From the NCBI GenBank assembly GCA_029861535.1, contig JAOTZC010000009.1, positions 1 through 64,000 of the forward strand: DNA of 64,000 nt, in the 5' to 3' direction. The DNA comes from Gammaproteobacteria bacterium (GTDB lineage: Bacteria > Pseudomonadota > Gammaproteobacteria > Steroidobacterales > Woeseiaceae). The position numbers and the translations under genes were made by a program. Within the stretch, counting starts at the first letter, position 1. Every line of letters starts with the position of its first letter. The notes below the pieces were generated by a model. That model did no database searches. It saw only the letters and a list, made by a program, of their open reading frames with translations, and was not told the origin of the DNA. Below, piece after piece: positions 30,066 through 40,318 of this stretch.

Positions 30066-30830
30066 ATGAGGTTCTGCCTCCTGCTTTGTATAGCCCTGCT
30101 GCATCCTTGTTTTGCGCTGGCCGAGCCGACCGACATCACTGTTCGTGTTATCGCTCGAAACGCTCAATACGTCGGCGACCTTATCGACGGCGCGTTCGTC
30201 ACAATCACGGACGCCGCGAGTGGTGAGATGTTGGCGCAAGGCATAACATCTGGCAACGCCGGTAATCCGAAACGCACGATGCAAACGGCACGCAAGCGCG
30301 GCGAACCGATGGCTGTCAATAGCGATGCAAAATTTGTTGCGACTTTGGATATCGACGAGCCGCGTTACCTGCAGGTAACGGCATACGGTCCACTGAACAA
30401 TCATTTCTCCGCGAATCGGGCTTCAGCAACCCAGTGGATTGTGCCGGGCAAACACATCTCTGGCGGCGATGGTTGGGTGTTGGAATTGCCGGGACTGCTG
30501 GTCGCACCGAACCTTGCAGAGAGCTCCGTCTCGATATCAAAAGCGGCGCGCGGCATCGTCATCGAGGCTGAAGTGATGTTGATGTGCGGTTGCCCGATTA
30601 AGCCGGATTTCTATTGGGATCCAACGGACTATGAGGTAGTCGCGATCGTACGCCGAGGCGATGACGAAGTTGGGCGGTTTCCGCTCGACTACGCGGGTGC
30701 CGCCAGTGAATTTGAAACGGAAATTACAGCACGCCTTCCTGGTGTTTATGACGTTACTGTCTATGCCTATGATTCGGCGTCCGGGAATACCGGTGTCGGT
30801 CAAATCGAACTAACTGTGACCGAAGATTGA
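30066..30830 (+). CDS. Exported beta-rich protein with a CGCP motif, unrecognised
   Basis: A 254-aa protein with a signal peptide (FCLLLCIALLHPCFALAE). The mature part looks like two immunoglobulin-like halves; the second contains MLMCGCPIKPDFYWDP, where two cysteines and nearby Asp could bind a metal, and the end DVTVYAYDSASGNTGVG is typical of extracellular beta-sandwich domains. I do not recognise the family. It lies in a two-gene unit with the preceding exported protein (10-base gap). Confidence 0.7.
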   Translation: MRFCLLLCIALLHPCFALAEPTDITVRVIARNAQYVGDLIDGAFVTITDAASGEMLAQGITSGNAGNPKRTMQTARKRGEPMAVNSDAKFVATLDIDEPRYLQVTAYGPLNNHFSANRASATQWIVPGKHISGGDGWVLELPGLLVAPNLAESSVSISKAARGIVIEAEVMLMCGCPIKPDFYWDPTDYEVVAIVRRGDDEVGRFPLDYAGAASEFETEITARLPGVYDVTVYAYDSASGNTGVGQIELTVTED

Positions 30831-30864
30831 GTTTCCGGCGCAAATATCGAGCAGCGGCTCAACC

Positions 30865-31674
30865 TCAGTCGATCGTCGCTTCGCCAAGATTCTTGACGTT
30901 GTCCAAGCCGATCATTTGATCCTTACCGGACAACTGCATGAGATAGGCGCCAGAAACGTCGGAACCGCTCAGGTCCAGGCCCGCGACGGACGCATTCGTA
31001 AGGTCCGCGCCCGTTAGTTCCACGCCGCGAAAACTCGCATTGTCCAGTAAAGCGCCGCGCATTGAGGCGAACTCGGCGTCCATGCGCATGGCGTTTACAT
31101 TGCGCAAATCGGCGCCATCCAGTGTAGCCATTCGCAGCACCGTACGCATAAGACCCATCGACTGATTCTTCATGTCGGCACCCATATTTGCATTACTCAA
31201 ATTGGCGTTGCGCAAATCGGCGCGCTGAAGATTCGCAACGATTCGAGCCCCAGAGAGATTCGCGTTTTGTAGATTCGCGCGTCGCATTTGAGTCGACGCG
31301 AGGTTTGCACCCTGTAAATTCGCATATTCCAGGTTCGCATCGATTAGCCACGCTGAATCCAAAACGACATTGCTGAGATTAGCGCCTCGAAGATCCGTAT
31401 TGTTCATTCGCGCCCAGCGAAGATTGGCCGACTTGAAATCAACATTTCTAAGATCGAGCCCAGACAGTCGCTTGCTCGTCAAATCAATGGGTTGATCGGC
31501 GCAGGCGCTGGACAATAACGCCAATAATTCCTCGCGCGTCAGTTCCGATTCGGTCATTTCAGCGCTGGTCATGTCGACATGATCCATCACATCCTGCCCG
31601 GCGGCTTGATCGGGCTGAACAAACAGGATCCCGCCTGCCACCAACAAGCAAAACAAGCTGCGACACGAAAACAT
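30865..31674 (-). CDS. Exported pentapeptide-repeat protein
   Basis: A 269-aa protein with a signal peptide (SLFCLLVAGGILFVQPDQAA). From about residue 65 it is a run of pentapeptide repeats of the A(D/N)LXX type (LDLRNVDFKSANLRWARM, ANLQNANLSGARI, and many more), forming a right-handed beta-helix. Pentapeptide proteins usually act by shape, as scaffolds or DNA mimics; export makes a scaffold role more likely. It is transcribed towards the exported-protein pair (convergent). Confidence 0.85.
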   Translation of the reverse strand: MFSCRSLFCLLVAGGILFVQPDQAAGQDVMDHVDMTSAEMTESELTREELLALLSSACADQPIDLTSKRLSGLDLRNVDFKSANLRWARMNNTDLRGANLSNVVLDSAWLIDANLEYANLQGANLASTQMRRANLQNANLSGARIVANLQRADLRNANLSNANMGADMKNQSMGLMRTVLRMATLDGADLRNVNAMRMDAEFASMRGALLDNASFRGVELTGADLTNASVAGLDLSGSDVSGAYLMQLSGKDQMIGLDNVKNLGEATID

Positions 31675-31994
31675 CTTAGTCTCTCTAGGCTGAATGAGTG
31701 TCGATTATATGTGGATTCATTCCTTGCGAGCGGGCGACGATTAATTCCTGTAAAAACAGGCAATTAGACGCCGACTTATCTAAGTGCACGAGTATTTCGG
31801 GGAATTGTGATCTGAGTCACACACTTTTCCCAATTTGATTTCTCTATCCGTGCGGTGAGGCACGGCATTTAGTACGCATTCAAAGCAAACTGTATCTCGA
31901 CAAGCGGCCGTTTCGGGCCACAACAAATGGCCTGTCGCTGGCCGCTTTATGTTGAAGAGCAATACGGCTGTCAACGTGAGTGTGGTAAGCGAAT
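31675..31994. other. Divergent intergenic region, 320 bases
   Basis: The region lies between the leftward pentapeptide gene and the rightward HExxH gene. One short reverse-strand frame runs through it but lacks a plausible initiation signal. I see no gene, repeat or clear regulatory site; the promoters of both neighbours must lie here. Confidence 0.3.
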
Positions 31995-32429
31995 ATGGAG
32001 TTTGATTCCATCTTAGCAATTCTTTTGAGCTGGGCATCGCATCTGTCCGGCTACCCTATGCCGGCTGACGCACCCGAAGTTAGATTCGAACAACACGAAT
32101 TCTTTGTTGAGAATGTCTGCAGCGGTAGGGAGTGTAACGTCGTTGGTTGGTACAACGACGCTGACATCGTTTATATCGATGAACAGTATCGCGATGTTGA
32201 AGATGGATTCGCTTCAGGTTTGGTCGTACACGAATTCACCCACTACCTGCAACATCAGAGTGGTGCCTTCGACTCATTGTCGTGCGAGGATAGCGTTGCG
32301 CGCGAGCGCGAGGCCTATGACGTTCAAAATCGCTATAACATCGAGACACTCGGCTCCGTCACATTGATCCTACCGGGTCAAACGACCTGCGCTTATGGCA
32401 ACGCCGGCACGGACAAACACACGCATTAG
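31995..32429 (+). CDS. Small HExxH protein, zinc-peptidase-like
   Basis: A 144-aa protein with the motif HEFTH at residues 79-83, inside GLVVHEFTHYLQHQSGAF, the zinc site of gluzincin-type peptidases. Three further residues that could complete the site are in the following EREAYDVQNRY helix. The N-terminal SILAILLSWASHLSGYP is moderately hydrophobic. It is shorter than most peptidases and may be a DUF6647-type protein; the substrate is unknown. It is transcribed in the direction of selD but separated from it by 225 bases. Confidence 0.7.
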   Translation: MEFDSILAILLSWASHLSGYPMPADAPEVRFEQHEFFVENVCSGRECNVVGWYNDADIVYIDEQYRDVEDGFASGLVVHEFTHYLQHQSGAFDSLSCEDSVAREREAYDVQNRYNIETLGSVTLILPGQTTCAYGNAGTDKHTH

Positions 32430-32654
32430 TCGCCTGCGCATCCCTTAGCGCCTTGCCCTTGGCCGACTACGCTACCTCGAACTAGTCGACGGACAGAATA
32501 ACTAGCTACCTTGTAACGCGCCCCACGTCGTGGACGTGGCCGCATAGACCGTGGGGGTGTGCGGTGCAACAAATCCGTAGTTGTCGCGCCCGTTGCCGTA
32601 AACTATGCTGGCACGAAACGGCCTGATGTGCAGACGTTCAGCTGCAGCGAATCG

Positions 32655-33707
32655 ATGAGCAACGAAATTAAGCTGACTGAGTATAGTCACGGTGCCGGAT
32701 GTGGTTGCAAGATCTCTCCCAAGGTGCTGGACGTGATCCTGGAAGGCAATGTAAGCATTGCCGATGCGCGGTTGTTGGTGGGCAACACTTCCCGGGATGA
32801 CGCAGCTGTGTACGACATGGGCAACGGTCAGGCGGTCATCTCCACGACCGATTTTTTCATGCCGATTGTCGACGACCCGGTGGAATTCGGGCGCGTTGCG
32901 GCTACCAATGCTATCAGCGACGTGTATGCGATGGGCGGCACGCCGCTCATGGCGATCGCGATTCTCGGTTGGCCGATAAATACGCTGTCCGCGCAGATCG
33001 CGAGGCAAGTCGTCGAAGGAGGTCGGCAGGCGTGCAAGGACGCTGGCATTTCGCTTGCCGGCGGTCACAGTATCGACGCACCCGAGCCGATCTTCGGGCT
33101 CGCCGTCACTGGGTCCGTGGAACGGCGACATCTCAAGCGCAACGATACGGCCGCCGCCGGTAACCGTCTGTACCTGACCAAACCGTTAGGAATAGGCATT
33201 CTGACCACCGCCCAAAAGCAGAAGAAGCTGCGGTCGAAGCATCGGCACATAGCCAAGGATGCGATGTGCGAGCTCAATGACATCGGACCGAAGCTGGCCA
33301 GGATCGATGGCGTCACGGCGATGACCGATGTCACAGGATTCGGTTTGCTGGGCCATCTCAGTGAGATGTGCGAAGGAAGCGGGCTGCGTGCCCGTATCCG
33401 TTTTGATCGAATTACGCAGCTCGAGGGGACGGAAGAGTACCGGCAGCAACATTGCATACCTGGTGGCACCGAGAGGAACTTCGCAAGCTACGGTGCGGCA
33501 ATCGGGGCGATGACCGAAGCAGAAAAACAGATTCTCTGTGATCCACAAACGAGCGGTGGCCTTCTTGTAGCGGTCGCGCCGCATGCGGAAGCCGACGTGC
33601 TAACGATTGCGCGATGCTCGGGGCGTTCGGTCGCGCACATTGGCGAGTTCATGAATTTGGACGGCGATACGTTGGTAGAAATCGTGAGCGACGCGTCCGC
33701 AGCATGA
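32655..33707 (+). CDS. selD: Selenide, water dikinase
   Basis: A 350-aa protein making selenophosphate from selenide and ATP, the selenium donor for SelA. The N-terminus is almost identical in pattern to E. coli Sel[18 protein letters not shown], with the active-site pair Cys16 and Lys19 (cysteine, not selenocysteine). [11 protein letters not shown] and [10 protein letters not shown] are also diagnostic. ATG 32655 was chosen because it matches the family N-terminus; the frame is open further upstream. It is the first gene of the selD-selA-selB-selC-fdn module. Confidence 0.96.
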   Translation: MSNEIKLTEYSHGAGCGCKISPKVLDVILEGNVSIADARLLVGNTSRDDAAVYDMGNGQAVISTTDFFMPIVDDPVEFGRVAATNAISDVYAMGGTPLMAIAILGWPINTLSAQIARQVVEGGRQACKDAGISLAGGHSIDAPEPIFGLAVTGSVERRHLKRNDTAAAGNRLYLTKPLGIGILTTAQKQKKLRSKHRHIAKDAMCELNDIGPKLARIDGVTAMTDVTGFGLLGHLSEMCEGSGLRARIRFDRITQLEGTEEYRQQHCIPGGTERNFASYGAAIGAMTEAEKQILCDPQTSGGLLVAVAPHAEADVLTIARCSGRSVAHIGEFMNLDGDTLVEIVSDASAA

Positions 33708-33742
33708 TATAAATACTGGCCGACATCCAGACAAAAAGAAAA

Positions 33743-35128
33743 ATGTCTCACGCACTCAGGCAATTACCCGCCGTAGACCGCTGGCTGCGCTCAGACTTCG
33801 CATCCGGCCTTTGCGCCGAGTTCGGCCGCAGCGAAGTCGCCGCAGTCATGCGCACCCGCCTGGACCGTATTCGTGCCAACTTAGTCGAAGGTGTCGATCC
33901 GCCCGCCGGACTCGAAGATGCTGCATATTTTGAGTTGCTCCGCGCCGACCTCGTGAAGCGCCGCTGCGACAGTTTTCGCCGCGTCATCAACGCAACCGGG
34001 ATCGTAATTCACACAAATCTCGGCCGGGCGCCGTTGGCAGATGAAGCTATCGAAGCCATGAACAGAGTCGCAGGTGGCTATTCGAATCTGGAACTCAGTT
34101 TGGACACCGGTAAGCGCAGCTCGCGGTATCAGCATGTCGAGGCGCTGCTTGCGCGACTCAGCGGCGCGGAGTCTGCAGTCGTTGTCAATAATTGTGCCGC
34201 CGCGGTCTTGCTGGCGCTCAACGCGTTCTGTCGTGAAGGTGAGGTCGTAATCTCGAGAGGCGAACTCATTGAGATCGGCGGCTCTTTTCGCATGCCGGAC
34301 GTCATCGCAAGGAGCGGTGCATGCATGGTTGAGGTCGGTACAACAAACCGGACCCACTTGCGGGATTTCTCGAGTGCCCTGACCGATGAGACCCGAGTTA
34401 TTCTCAGTTCCCACCCGAGTAACTACCGAATATCAGGTTTTACGGCGAAGCCCAGCCTCAAGGCATTGGCGGAACTCGCGCGCGAAAATAACCTGCTCCT
34501 GATGCACGACCTCGGCAGCGGCGCGTTTGTCGATCTCAAGATGACCGATAATTCAGCGGAGCCATCTATACAGGCGTGTGTTGCTGCCGGCGCAGATGTC
34601 GTGATGTGCAGCGGTGACAAGCTATTGGGCGGTCCTCAGGCCGGGCTCATTCTCGGTCGGGCCGAACTCATCGCCCGCATCAAGCAAAATCCGATGTTGC
34701 GCGCGATGCGTATCGACAAATTGTCACTGGCCGCCTTGAACGCGACCTTACAACTCTATCTCCCGCCGCATGATCCCCTGACACGGATTCCGGTGCTTAG
34801 GATGATCTGCGAAGACAACGCGAGCATTAAACGTCGTTCGAGCCGCGCACTAAAGAAACTGATCGCTATTCCCGGGCTCAAGGGGTGCCTTAAGGAGGAC
34901 GAAAGCTACGTCGGTGGGGGCTCCCTGCCGATGAGCGGCATCCCGAGCACAGTCATGCAGCTGCACCACGAAACCATCGGTGCCGCCGCGTTCGCAAAGC
35001 GCTTACGCATGGGCGATCCGCCAATCATTGGCCGAATCGCCAACAATCGGTTTCACCTGAGTCTACGGACTGTACTTGAGAGAGACACGGAGGATCTCAT
35101 CGGCGCTATCGAGCGCGCGCTGGCGTGA
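33743..35128 (+). CDS. selA: L-seryl-tRNA(Sec) selenium transferase
   Basis: A 461-aa PLP enzyme converting seryl-tRNA(Sec) to selenocysteyl-tRNA(Sec). Key segments are NATGIVIHTNLGRAPL, VVVNNCAAAVLLAL and the PLP-lysine segment SGDKLLGGPQAG. Its length is as in E. coli SelA (463). It starts 36 bases after selD and overlaps selB by four bases (GTGA). Confidence 0.97.
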   Translation: MSHALRQLPAVDRWLRSDFASGLCAEFGRSEVAAVMRTRLDRIRANLVEGVDPPAGLEDAAYFELLRADLVKRRCDSFRRVINATGIVIHTNLGRAPLADEAIEAMNRVAGGYSNLELSLDTGKRSSRYQHVEALLARLSGAESAVVVNNCAAAVLLALNAFCREGEVVISRGELIEIGGSFRMPDVIARSGACMVEVGTTNRTHLRDFSSALTDETRVILSSHPSNYRISGFTAKPSLKALAELARENNLLLMHDLGSGAFVDLKMTDNSAEPSIQACVAAGADVVMCSGDKLLGGPQAGLILGRAELIARIKQNPMLRAMRIDKLSLAALNATLQLYLPPHDPLTRIPVLRMICEDNASIKRRSSRALKKLIAIPGLKGCLKEDESYVGGGSLPMSGIPSTVMQLHHETIGAAAFAKRLRMGDPPIIGRIANNRFHLSLRTVLERDTEDLIGAIERALA

Positions 35129-37050
35129 CCGGGCAACTCACGCTCGGTGTTATCGGTCATGTCGATCACGGCAAGACCGCCCTGGTCCATGCCCTGACGG
35201 GGATCGACACGGATCGCCTGCAAGAGGAGAAAGAGCGTGGCCTCTCTATCGTCTTGGGCTTTTCCTACCTGCAAGGCAGGCACCGGACGATCGATCTCAT
35301 AGACGTTCCTGGCCACCAGAACTTCGTTCGAACGATGATCTCCGGCGCCACGGGAATCGACGGCGCTCTGCTCGTCGTCGCGGCAAATGAAGGCATCATG
35401 CCGCAGACCCGTGAGCATCTCGCGATTGCCGAACTACTCGGTGTGGCGCACGGCTTGATCGTGATCACGAAGCAGGATCTAGTGAGCGCCGATGAGCTTG
35501 AACTCGCGACCGACAAGGTTCGCTCCTTCGTGGCGGGCACGTTTCTTGCTGACGCAGACATTGTATGCACCTCCACTGTGGCAAACGACGGCCTGCGCGA
35601 GCTTCGAGTGGCGCTGGATACTCTGGAGCCGGTCCGCGATCGAGGCGCCGGCGTCGGTAATCCTTTTTTGCCTATCGATCGGGTTTTTGTCATGCACGGT
35701 TTCGGTCCGGTGGTGACCGGAACACTGCGTGGAGGACCGCTCATCGCCAATCAAAAAATTGAACTGCTTCCCAGCCGGCTCGCCGCTACGATACGCGGCC
35801 TGCAAGTGCATAACAAAGCTGTTGAGCGTGCGGCGCCCGGCCAGCGCGTCGCCGTCAATCTGCGCAACATCAAGCGAGACGATATTCGGCGAGGCGATAG
35901 CATCGTGTTGCCAGGTCGCATGCGCACGACGCGGCGCATTGACTCGGAGCTGCACTTGCTCAAGAACCATAAAAGTCCTTTGAAAAACGCCACTACGGTT
36001 CGATTGCTGGTGGGAACCATTGAGGTCATGGCCAAAGTCAGGCTGCTCGACCGCGAGTCACTTGAGCCCGGTGCGACGGGTCTCGTCCAGCTGCGCATTG
36101 ACCGCGTGGTAGCGCTCCATCCGCTGGAACGGTTCATCATTCGCAGCTACTCGCCAATGCGGACCATCGGCGGCGGTCGCGTCCTCGACGTGCACCCGAG
36201 CCGGCACAAGCGGTTCGACACGGCGGTGACCAACCGCTTGCAGACCGCTGCTTCTGGCAGCCTGAATGAGAAAGCGCGAATGCTGCTCGCCGAAGCCGGC
36301 CTGGCTGGAACCACGCTCGATGAACTGAGTGACTTACTGGGGCTCACGGCAGAAGCAGTTAGTGAAACGCTAGCCGCTAGCAATCCCGTGGCTATTGGTG
36401 TCGGCAGGCTACTCGACGCCGCGGCCTACACGGGGCTCGAGAATGCGATCCTCACCGAGGTCGCTCGCTACCACGACGAGCATGCGCATCATCAAGGAAT
36501 GGCGGTAGTGAAGCTGCGTATTGAGCTTCCGGCCGAGCTCGCGGACGATGTATTCGAGCACGCGCTCGGCCAGTTGCGATCGGAGGGGCGCATCGGAATT
36601 CAGGACGGCATCCTGCGCCTGACAGGCTTCGATCCGCTTGCGGCACTGACCGAACAAGAACGCCGCCTGGCAGCCGAGATCGAGGAGAGGATTCGTGGCA
36701 GTGGGCTGGCGGCGCCCGCGTTTGATCAGCTATTGGGCCGCGACGAAACGAAGCAAGAGCTATTCGAGCTGCTCTGCGACACGGGCCGGCTAGTGCGGCT
36801 CAGAACAAATTACCGTTATCGCAGTTATGTACTTCACGCCGAGACGATCGACGACGCGATCGCCGAAGTCAGAACGCATTTCAAATATCCGCGAAAGTTT
36901 GCTATGTCGGAGGTGCGTCAATTGCTGGGCTCAACCAGAAAGTACACCGTGCCCCTGATGGAACATCTCGATGCGACTGGTGTTACGCTGCGCATGGGTA
37001 ACCTGCGTCAACTTGGCAACCCGGATCACTTTAACAATGGAGGTGAATGA
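35125..37050 (+). CDS. selB: Selenocysteine-specific elongation factor
   Basis: A 641-aa translation factor that brings Sec-tRNA to UGA codons by binding the SECIS hairpin. The G domain has GHVDHGKT at residues 9-16, DVPGHQNF and TKQDL; EF-Tu-like domains 2-3 follow, then C-terminal winged-helix repeats that bind the mRNA hairpin (LRSEGRIGIQDGILRLTGF, PRKFAMSEVRQLLGSTRKYT). It starts at GTG 35125. The last 12 bases of the gene are also the first 12 bases of the tRNA-Sec gene. Confidence 0.96.
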   Translation: MTGQLTLGVIGHVDHGKTALVHALTGIDTDRLQEEKERGLSIVLGFSYLQGRHRTIDLIDVPGHQNFVRTMISGATGIDGALLVVAANEGIMPQTREHLAIAELLGVAHGLIVITKQDLVSADELELATDKVRSFVAGTFLADADIVCTSTVANDGLRELRVALDTLEPVRDRGAGVGNPFLPIDRVFVMHGFGPVVTGTLRGGPLIANQKIELLPSRLAATIRGLQVHNKAVERAAPGQRVAVNLRNIKRDDIRRGDSIVLPGRMRTTRRIDSELHLLKNHKSPLKNATTVRLLVGTIEVMAKVRLLDRESLEPGATGLVQLRIDRVVALHPLERFIIRSYSPMRTIGGGRVLDVHPSRHKRFDTAVTNRLQTAASGSLNEKARMLLAEAGLAGTTLDELSDLLGLTAEAVSETLAASNPVAIGVGRLLDAAAYTGLENAILTEVARYHDEHAHHQGMAVVKLRIELPAELADDVFEHALGQLRSEGRIGIQDGILRLTGFDPLAALTEQERRLAAEIEERIRGSGLAAPAFDQLLGRDETKQELFELLCDTGRLVRLRTNYRYRSYVLHAETIDDAIAEVRTHFKYPRKFAMSEVRQLLGSTRKYTVPLMEHLDATGVTLRMGNLRQLGNPDHFNNGGE

Positions 37051-37131
37051 AGTCTGGTGACTTCCCTGGTCTTCAAAACCAGCGACTTGCCGAACGCGAG
37101 TGGTGGGTTCGATTCCCATCCACCTCCGCCA
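37039..37131 (+). tRNA. selC: tRNA-Sec (anticodon TCA)
   Basis: A 93-base tRNA gene with selenocysteine features: 6-bp D stem (GAAGTC/GACTTC) with a four-base loop, anticodon stem CTGGT/ACCAG around CTTCAAA, a long variable arm (ACTTGC/GCGAGT) and a T arm with TTCGATT. The acceptor stem is GGAGGTG/CACCTCC, discriminator G, with CCA encoded. The eighth acceptor pair (A37046-C37120) is mismatched, so the acceptor-T stack is about 12 rather than 13 pairs. The 5' end overlaps selB by 12 bases. Confidence 0.96.
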
Positions 37132-37238
37132 CGACGCTTTCTTGATCCAATGTGTCATATGCTCTATCCTTTTTGTGCTCTCATGCGCACCAGGTCATCT
37201 TCGTTACTTTGCTGGGAGTACCAATAAGGAGGGCCACG

Positions 37239-40200
37239 ATGGGTTTGAAACTAAGTCGTCGGCAGTTCTTCAAGGTCTGTGCAACCGGACTCGCGACGTC
37301 GAGCGTCGCGGCGCTTGGCTTCACGCCAAATGCAGCACTCGCGGAAGTTCGCGAATTTAAGCTGAGTGGCGCGAAGGAAACCCGCAATACCTGTCCTTAT
37401 TGCTCGGTCAGTTGCGGTGTCCTGATGTACAGCTTGGGCAGCAACGCAAAGAACGCCAAGCAAGAAATTTTCCATATCGAAGGCGATCCGGATCATCCGA
37501 TCAATCGCGGCACGCTGTGTCCAAAGGGAGCGGCATTGCTCGATTTTGTGCACAGCTCCAGCCGGCTCAGGCGACCAGAATACCGCCCGAACGGCGCCAG
37601 CGACTGGCAACCGATTTCCTGGGAAGAAGCGTTTGAGCGCATTGCGCGGCACATGAAGAGCGACCGTGATCGAAATTTCGAAGCGACCAACGAGCAAGGC
37701 GCAACCGTTAACCGCTGGCTGTCATGCGGCATGCTCGCGGCGTCGGCCTCGTCGAACGAAAGCGGTTACCTGACACACAAATTTGCCCGCTCGATCGGGT
37801 TACTGGCATTCGATAATCAGGCGCGCGTTTGACACGGACCTACGGTGGCAAGTCTTGCCCCTACGTTCGGTCGCGGCGCGATGACCAACCACTGGGTTGA
37901 TATCAAGAATAGCAACCTGGTGCTCATCATGGGCGGCAATGCCGCCGAGGCTCACCCTTGCGGTTTCAAATGGGTCACCGAAGCGAAGGCGCACAATAAT
38001 GCCCGGCTGATCGTTGTCGATCCGCGCTTCACCCGGTCGGCCGCGCTCGCCGACTTTTACGCTCCAATTCGTGCTGGCACCGATATCGCTTTCCTGGGCG
38101 GAGTGATCAATTACCTGATAAAGACCGGCAATGTTCACCAGGAATACGTCAACGCTTACACAGATGCGACGTTCATCGTCCGTGAAGACTTTGATTTTCA
38201 AGACGGATTATTCTCCGGATACGACGCAGCCTCGCGCAGCTATGATCGCGGCACCTGGATGTACGAGCTTGGTGAGGACGGTTACGCACGCACCGATCCG
38301 ACACTTCAGCACCCGCGCTGCGTCTTTAATCTTCTGCAGCGCCATTACGCGCGCTACACGCCCGACGTGGTCAGCGATGTCACCGGCACGCCCGAGGAAG
38401 ATTTCCTCATGGTCTGCAAGATGATTGCGGAGACCGCTGCGCCCGATCGTACGATGACCGTCATGTACGCACTCGGCTGGACGCAGCACTCGAAAGGTTC
38501 ACAGATGATCCGCTGCGCGGCGATGGTGCAGTTGTTGCTCGGTAATATTGGCCAGAGTGGTGGCGGCATGAATGCGCTTCGCGGCCACTCCAACATCCAG
38601 GGTCTCACCGACCTGGGTTTGTTGTCGGATTTGCTGCCTGGTTATTTGACCCTGCCAAAAGAATCCGAAACGGACTATGACCCTTATATCGCCGCGCGTG
38701 CGTTTAAGCCTCTGCGCCCGAACCAGATGAGCTACTGGCAGAATTACTCCAAGTTCTTCGTGAGTCTCATGAAAGCGTGGTTCGGCAATGCGGCGATGCC
38801 AGAAAACAACTGGTGCTTCGATTGGCTGCCGAAACTCGACAAAGTGCATGACGTGCTGCAGGTGTTCGAAGACATGCATCAGGGTCACCTGAACGGCTAC
38901 ATCTGCCAGGGTTTCAATCCACTCGCGGCCTTTCCCGATAAACGCAAGCTCGGAGAAGCGCTCGCGAATCTCGACTATCTCGTTATCATCGATCCTCTCG
39001 AAACCGAGACGTCCGAGTTCTGGAAAGATTACGGCGAATTCAATCCCGCCGATTCCAAGTCCATCGCAACCGAAGTATTTCGATTGCCATCGACATGTTT
39101 CGCTGAAGAACAAGGCTCGCTAGTAAACTCCGGGCGTTGGCTGCAATGGCATTGGAAAGGCGCGGAGCCACCCGGAAAAGCCAAGGGAGACGCCGAAATC
39201 ATCGCAGGCATATTCCTGAAATTGCGCGATTTATATCGAGAGGAAGGCGGCGCGTTTCCCGAGCCGATTGTGAACTTAAGCTGGAATCACCTGAGTCCGG
39301 AGGAGCCATCGGCCGAGGAACTCGCGCGGGAATTCAACGGCAGGGCGCTCGTCGATCTCACCGATACAGAGGAACCAAACAAGGTGTTGCGGAGGGCCGG
39401 GCAACAACTGAGCAGCTTCGGCGAGCTTCGGGATGACGGATCGACCGCGTGCGGCTGCTGGCTGTTCTGCGGCGCGTGGACCGAAGAGGGCAATTTGATG
39501 GCTCGGCGCGACAACTCGGATCCGAGCGGCCTGGGCAACACCCTCGGCTGGGCGTTCTCATGGCCGGCCAATCGGCGCATTCTCTATAACCGCGCTTCGG
39601 CTGATCCGAATGGCAAGCCTTGGGACTCCCGTCGTCGCGTCATCAGTTGGGACAGTGAGCGCTGGACCGGGATCGACGTGCCGGATTTCAGTCGCACCTC
39701 GCCGCCGTCACAAGGCATGGGGCCGTTCATCATGAATCCCGAAGGTGTGGCGCGCCTGTTCGCCGTCGACAAAATGGCTGAAGGTCCGTTCCCCGAACAC
39801 TATGAGCCGTTCGAATCGCCGCTACCTGTAAACCCGCTGCATCCGGAAAAGCCCGCTGCGCGCAACAATCCCGCGGCGCGTGTCTTCGCGAGCGATCTCG
39901 AGAAAATGGGCGATGCAGGCGCGTATCCATATGTTGCTACAACTTATCGGCTGACCGAGCATTTCCATTATTGGACCAAGCACGTTGAAATCAATGCCAT
40001 ATTGCAGCCCGAGCAGTTTGTCGAAATCGGCGCGTCGCTGGCCGAAGAGAAAGGCATATACGCTGGTGACAGGGTGCGTATCAGTTCGAAGCGGGGAGAA
40101 ATCGTCGCGAAGGCAGTCGTCACGAAGCGTCTGCGTGCACTGATGGTACACGGCCGCATCGTGCATCAGGTCGGTCTGCCTATCCACTGGGGCTTTAAGG

Positions 40201-40310
40201 GTCGCGCGAAGCCAGGCTACTTGACAAACACGCTAACGCCATTCGTCGGCGATGCAAACACAAATACGCCGGAGTTCAAGGCGTTCCTCGTCAACGTCGA
40301 AAAGGCTTGA
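37239..40310 (+). CDS. fdnG: Formate dehydrogenase major subunit, selenocysteine-containing (FdnG/FdoG type)
   Basis: A 1023-aa molybdopterin (or tungsten) enzyme oxidising formate to CO2 on the periplasmic side. A Tat signal (LSRRQFFK) is followed by a [4Fe-4S] motif CPYCSVSCG plus a later CPKG. The active-site codon is UGA at 37830-37832, giving Sec198 in the context DNQARV-Sec-HGPTVASLAPTFGRG, the same as E. coli FdnG (Sec196). The frame continues to 40310 without other stops; a naive reading splits it into two genes. The start at ATG 37239 has AAGGAGGG. Downstream fdnH, fdnI and fdhE complete the complex and its maturation; upstream genes supply selenocysteine. Confidence 0.97.
37830..37870 (+). 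promoter_or_regulatory. Selenocysteine UGA codon with SECIS hairpin
   Basis: The UGA codon is at 37830-37832, and a hairpin follows at once: stem GGCA (37847-37850) and TGCC (37856-37859), apical loop AGTCT, with further pairing between the sequences around ACGG and CCTACGT. The loop keeps the GTCT core of the E. coli fdnG SECIS (GGUCU). Spacing from UGA to the apical loop is 19 bases, as expected for a bacterial SECIS. Confidence 0.9.
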
Positions 40311-40318
40311 GGTAATCC

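Noticed and set aside
37152-37238. Upstream extension of fdnG
   Set aside because: It lacks a ribosome binding site and puts a hydrophobic stretch before the Tat signal; ATG 37239 with AAGGAGGG fits FdnG.
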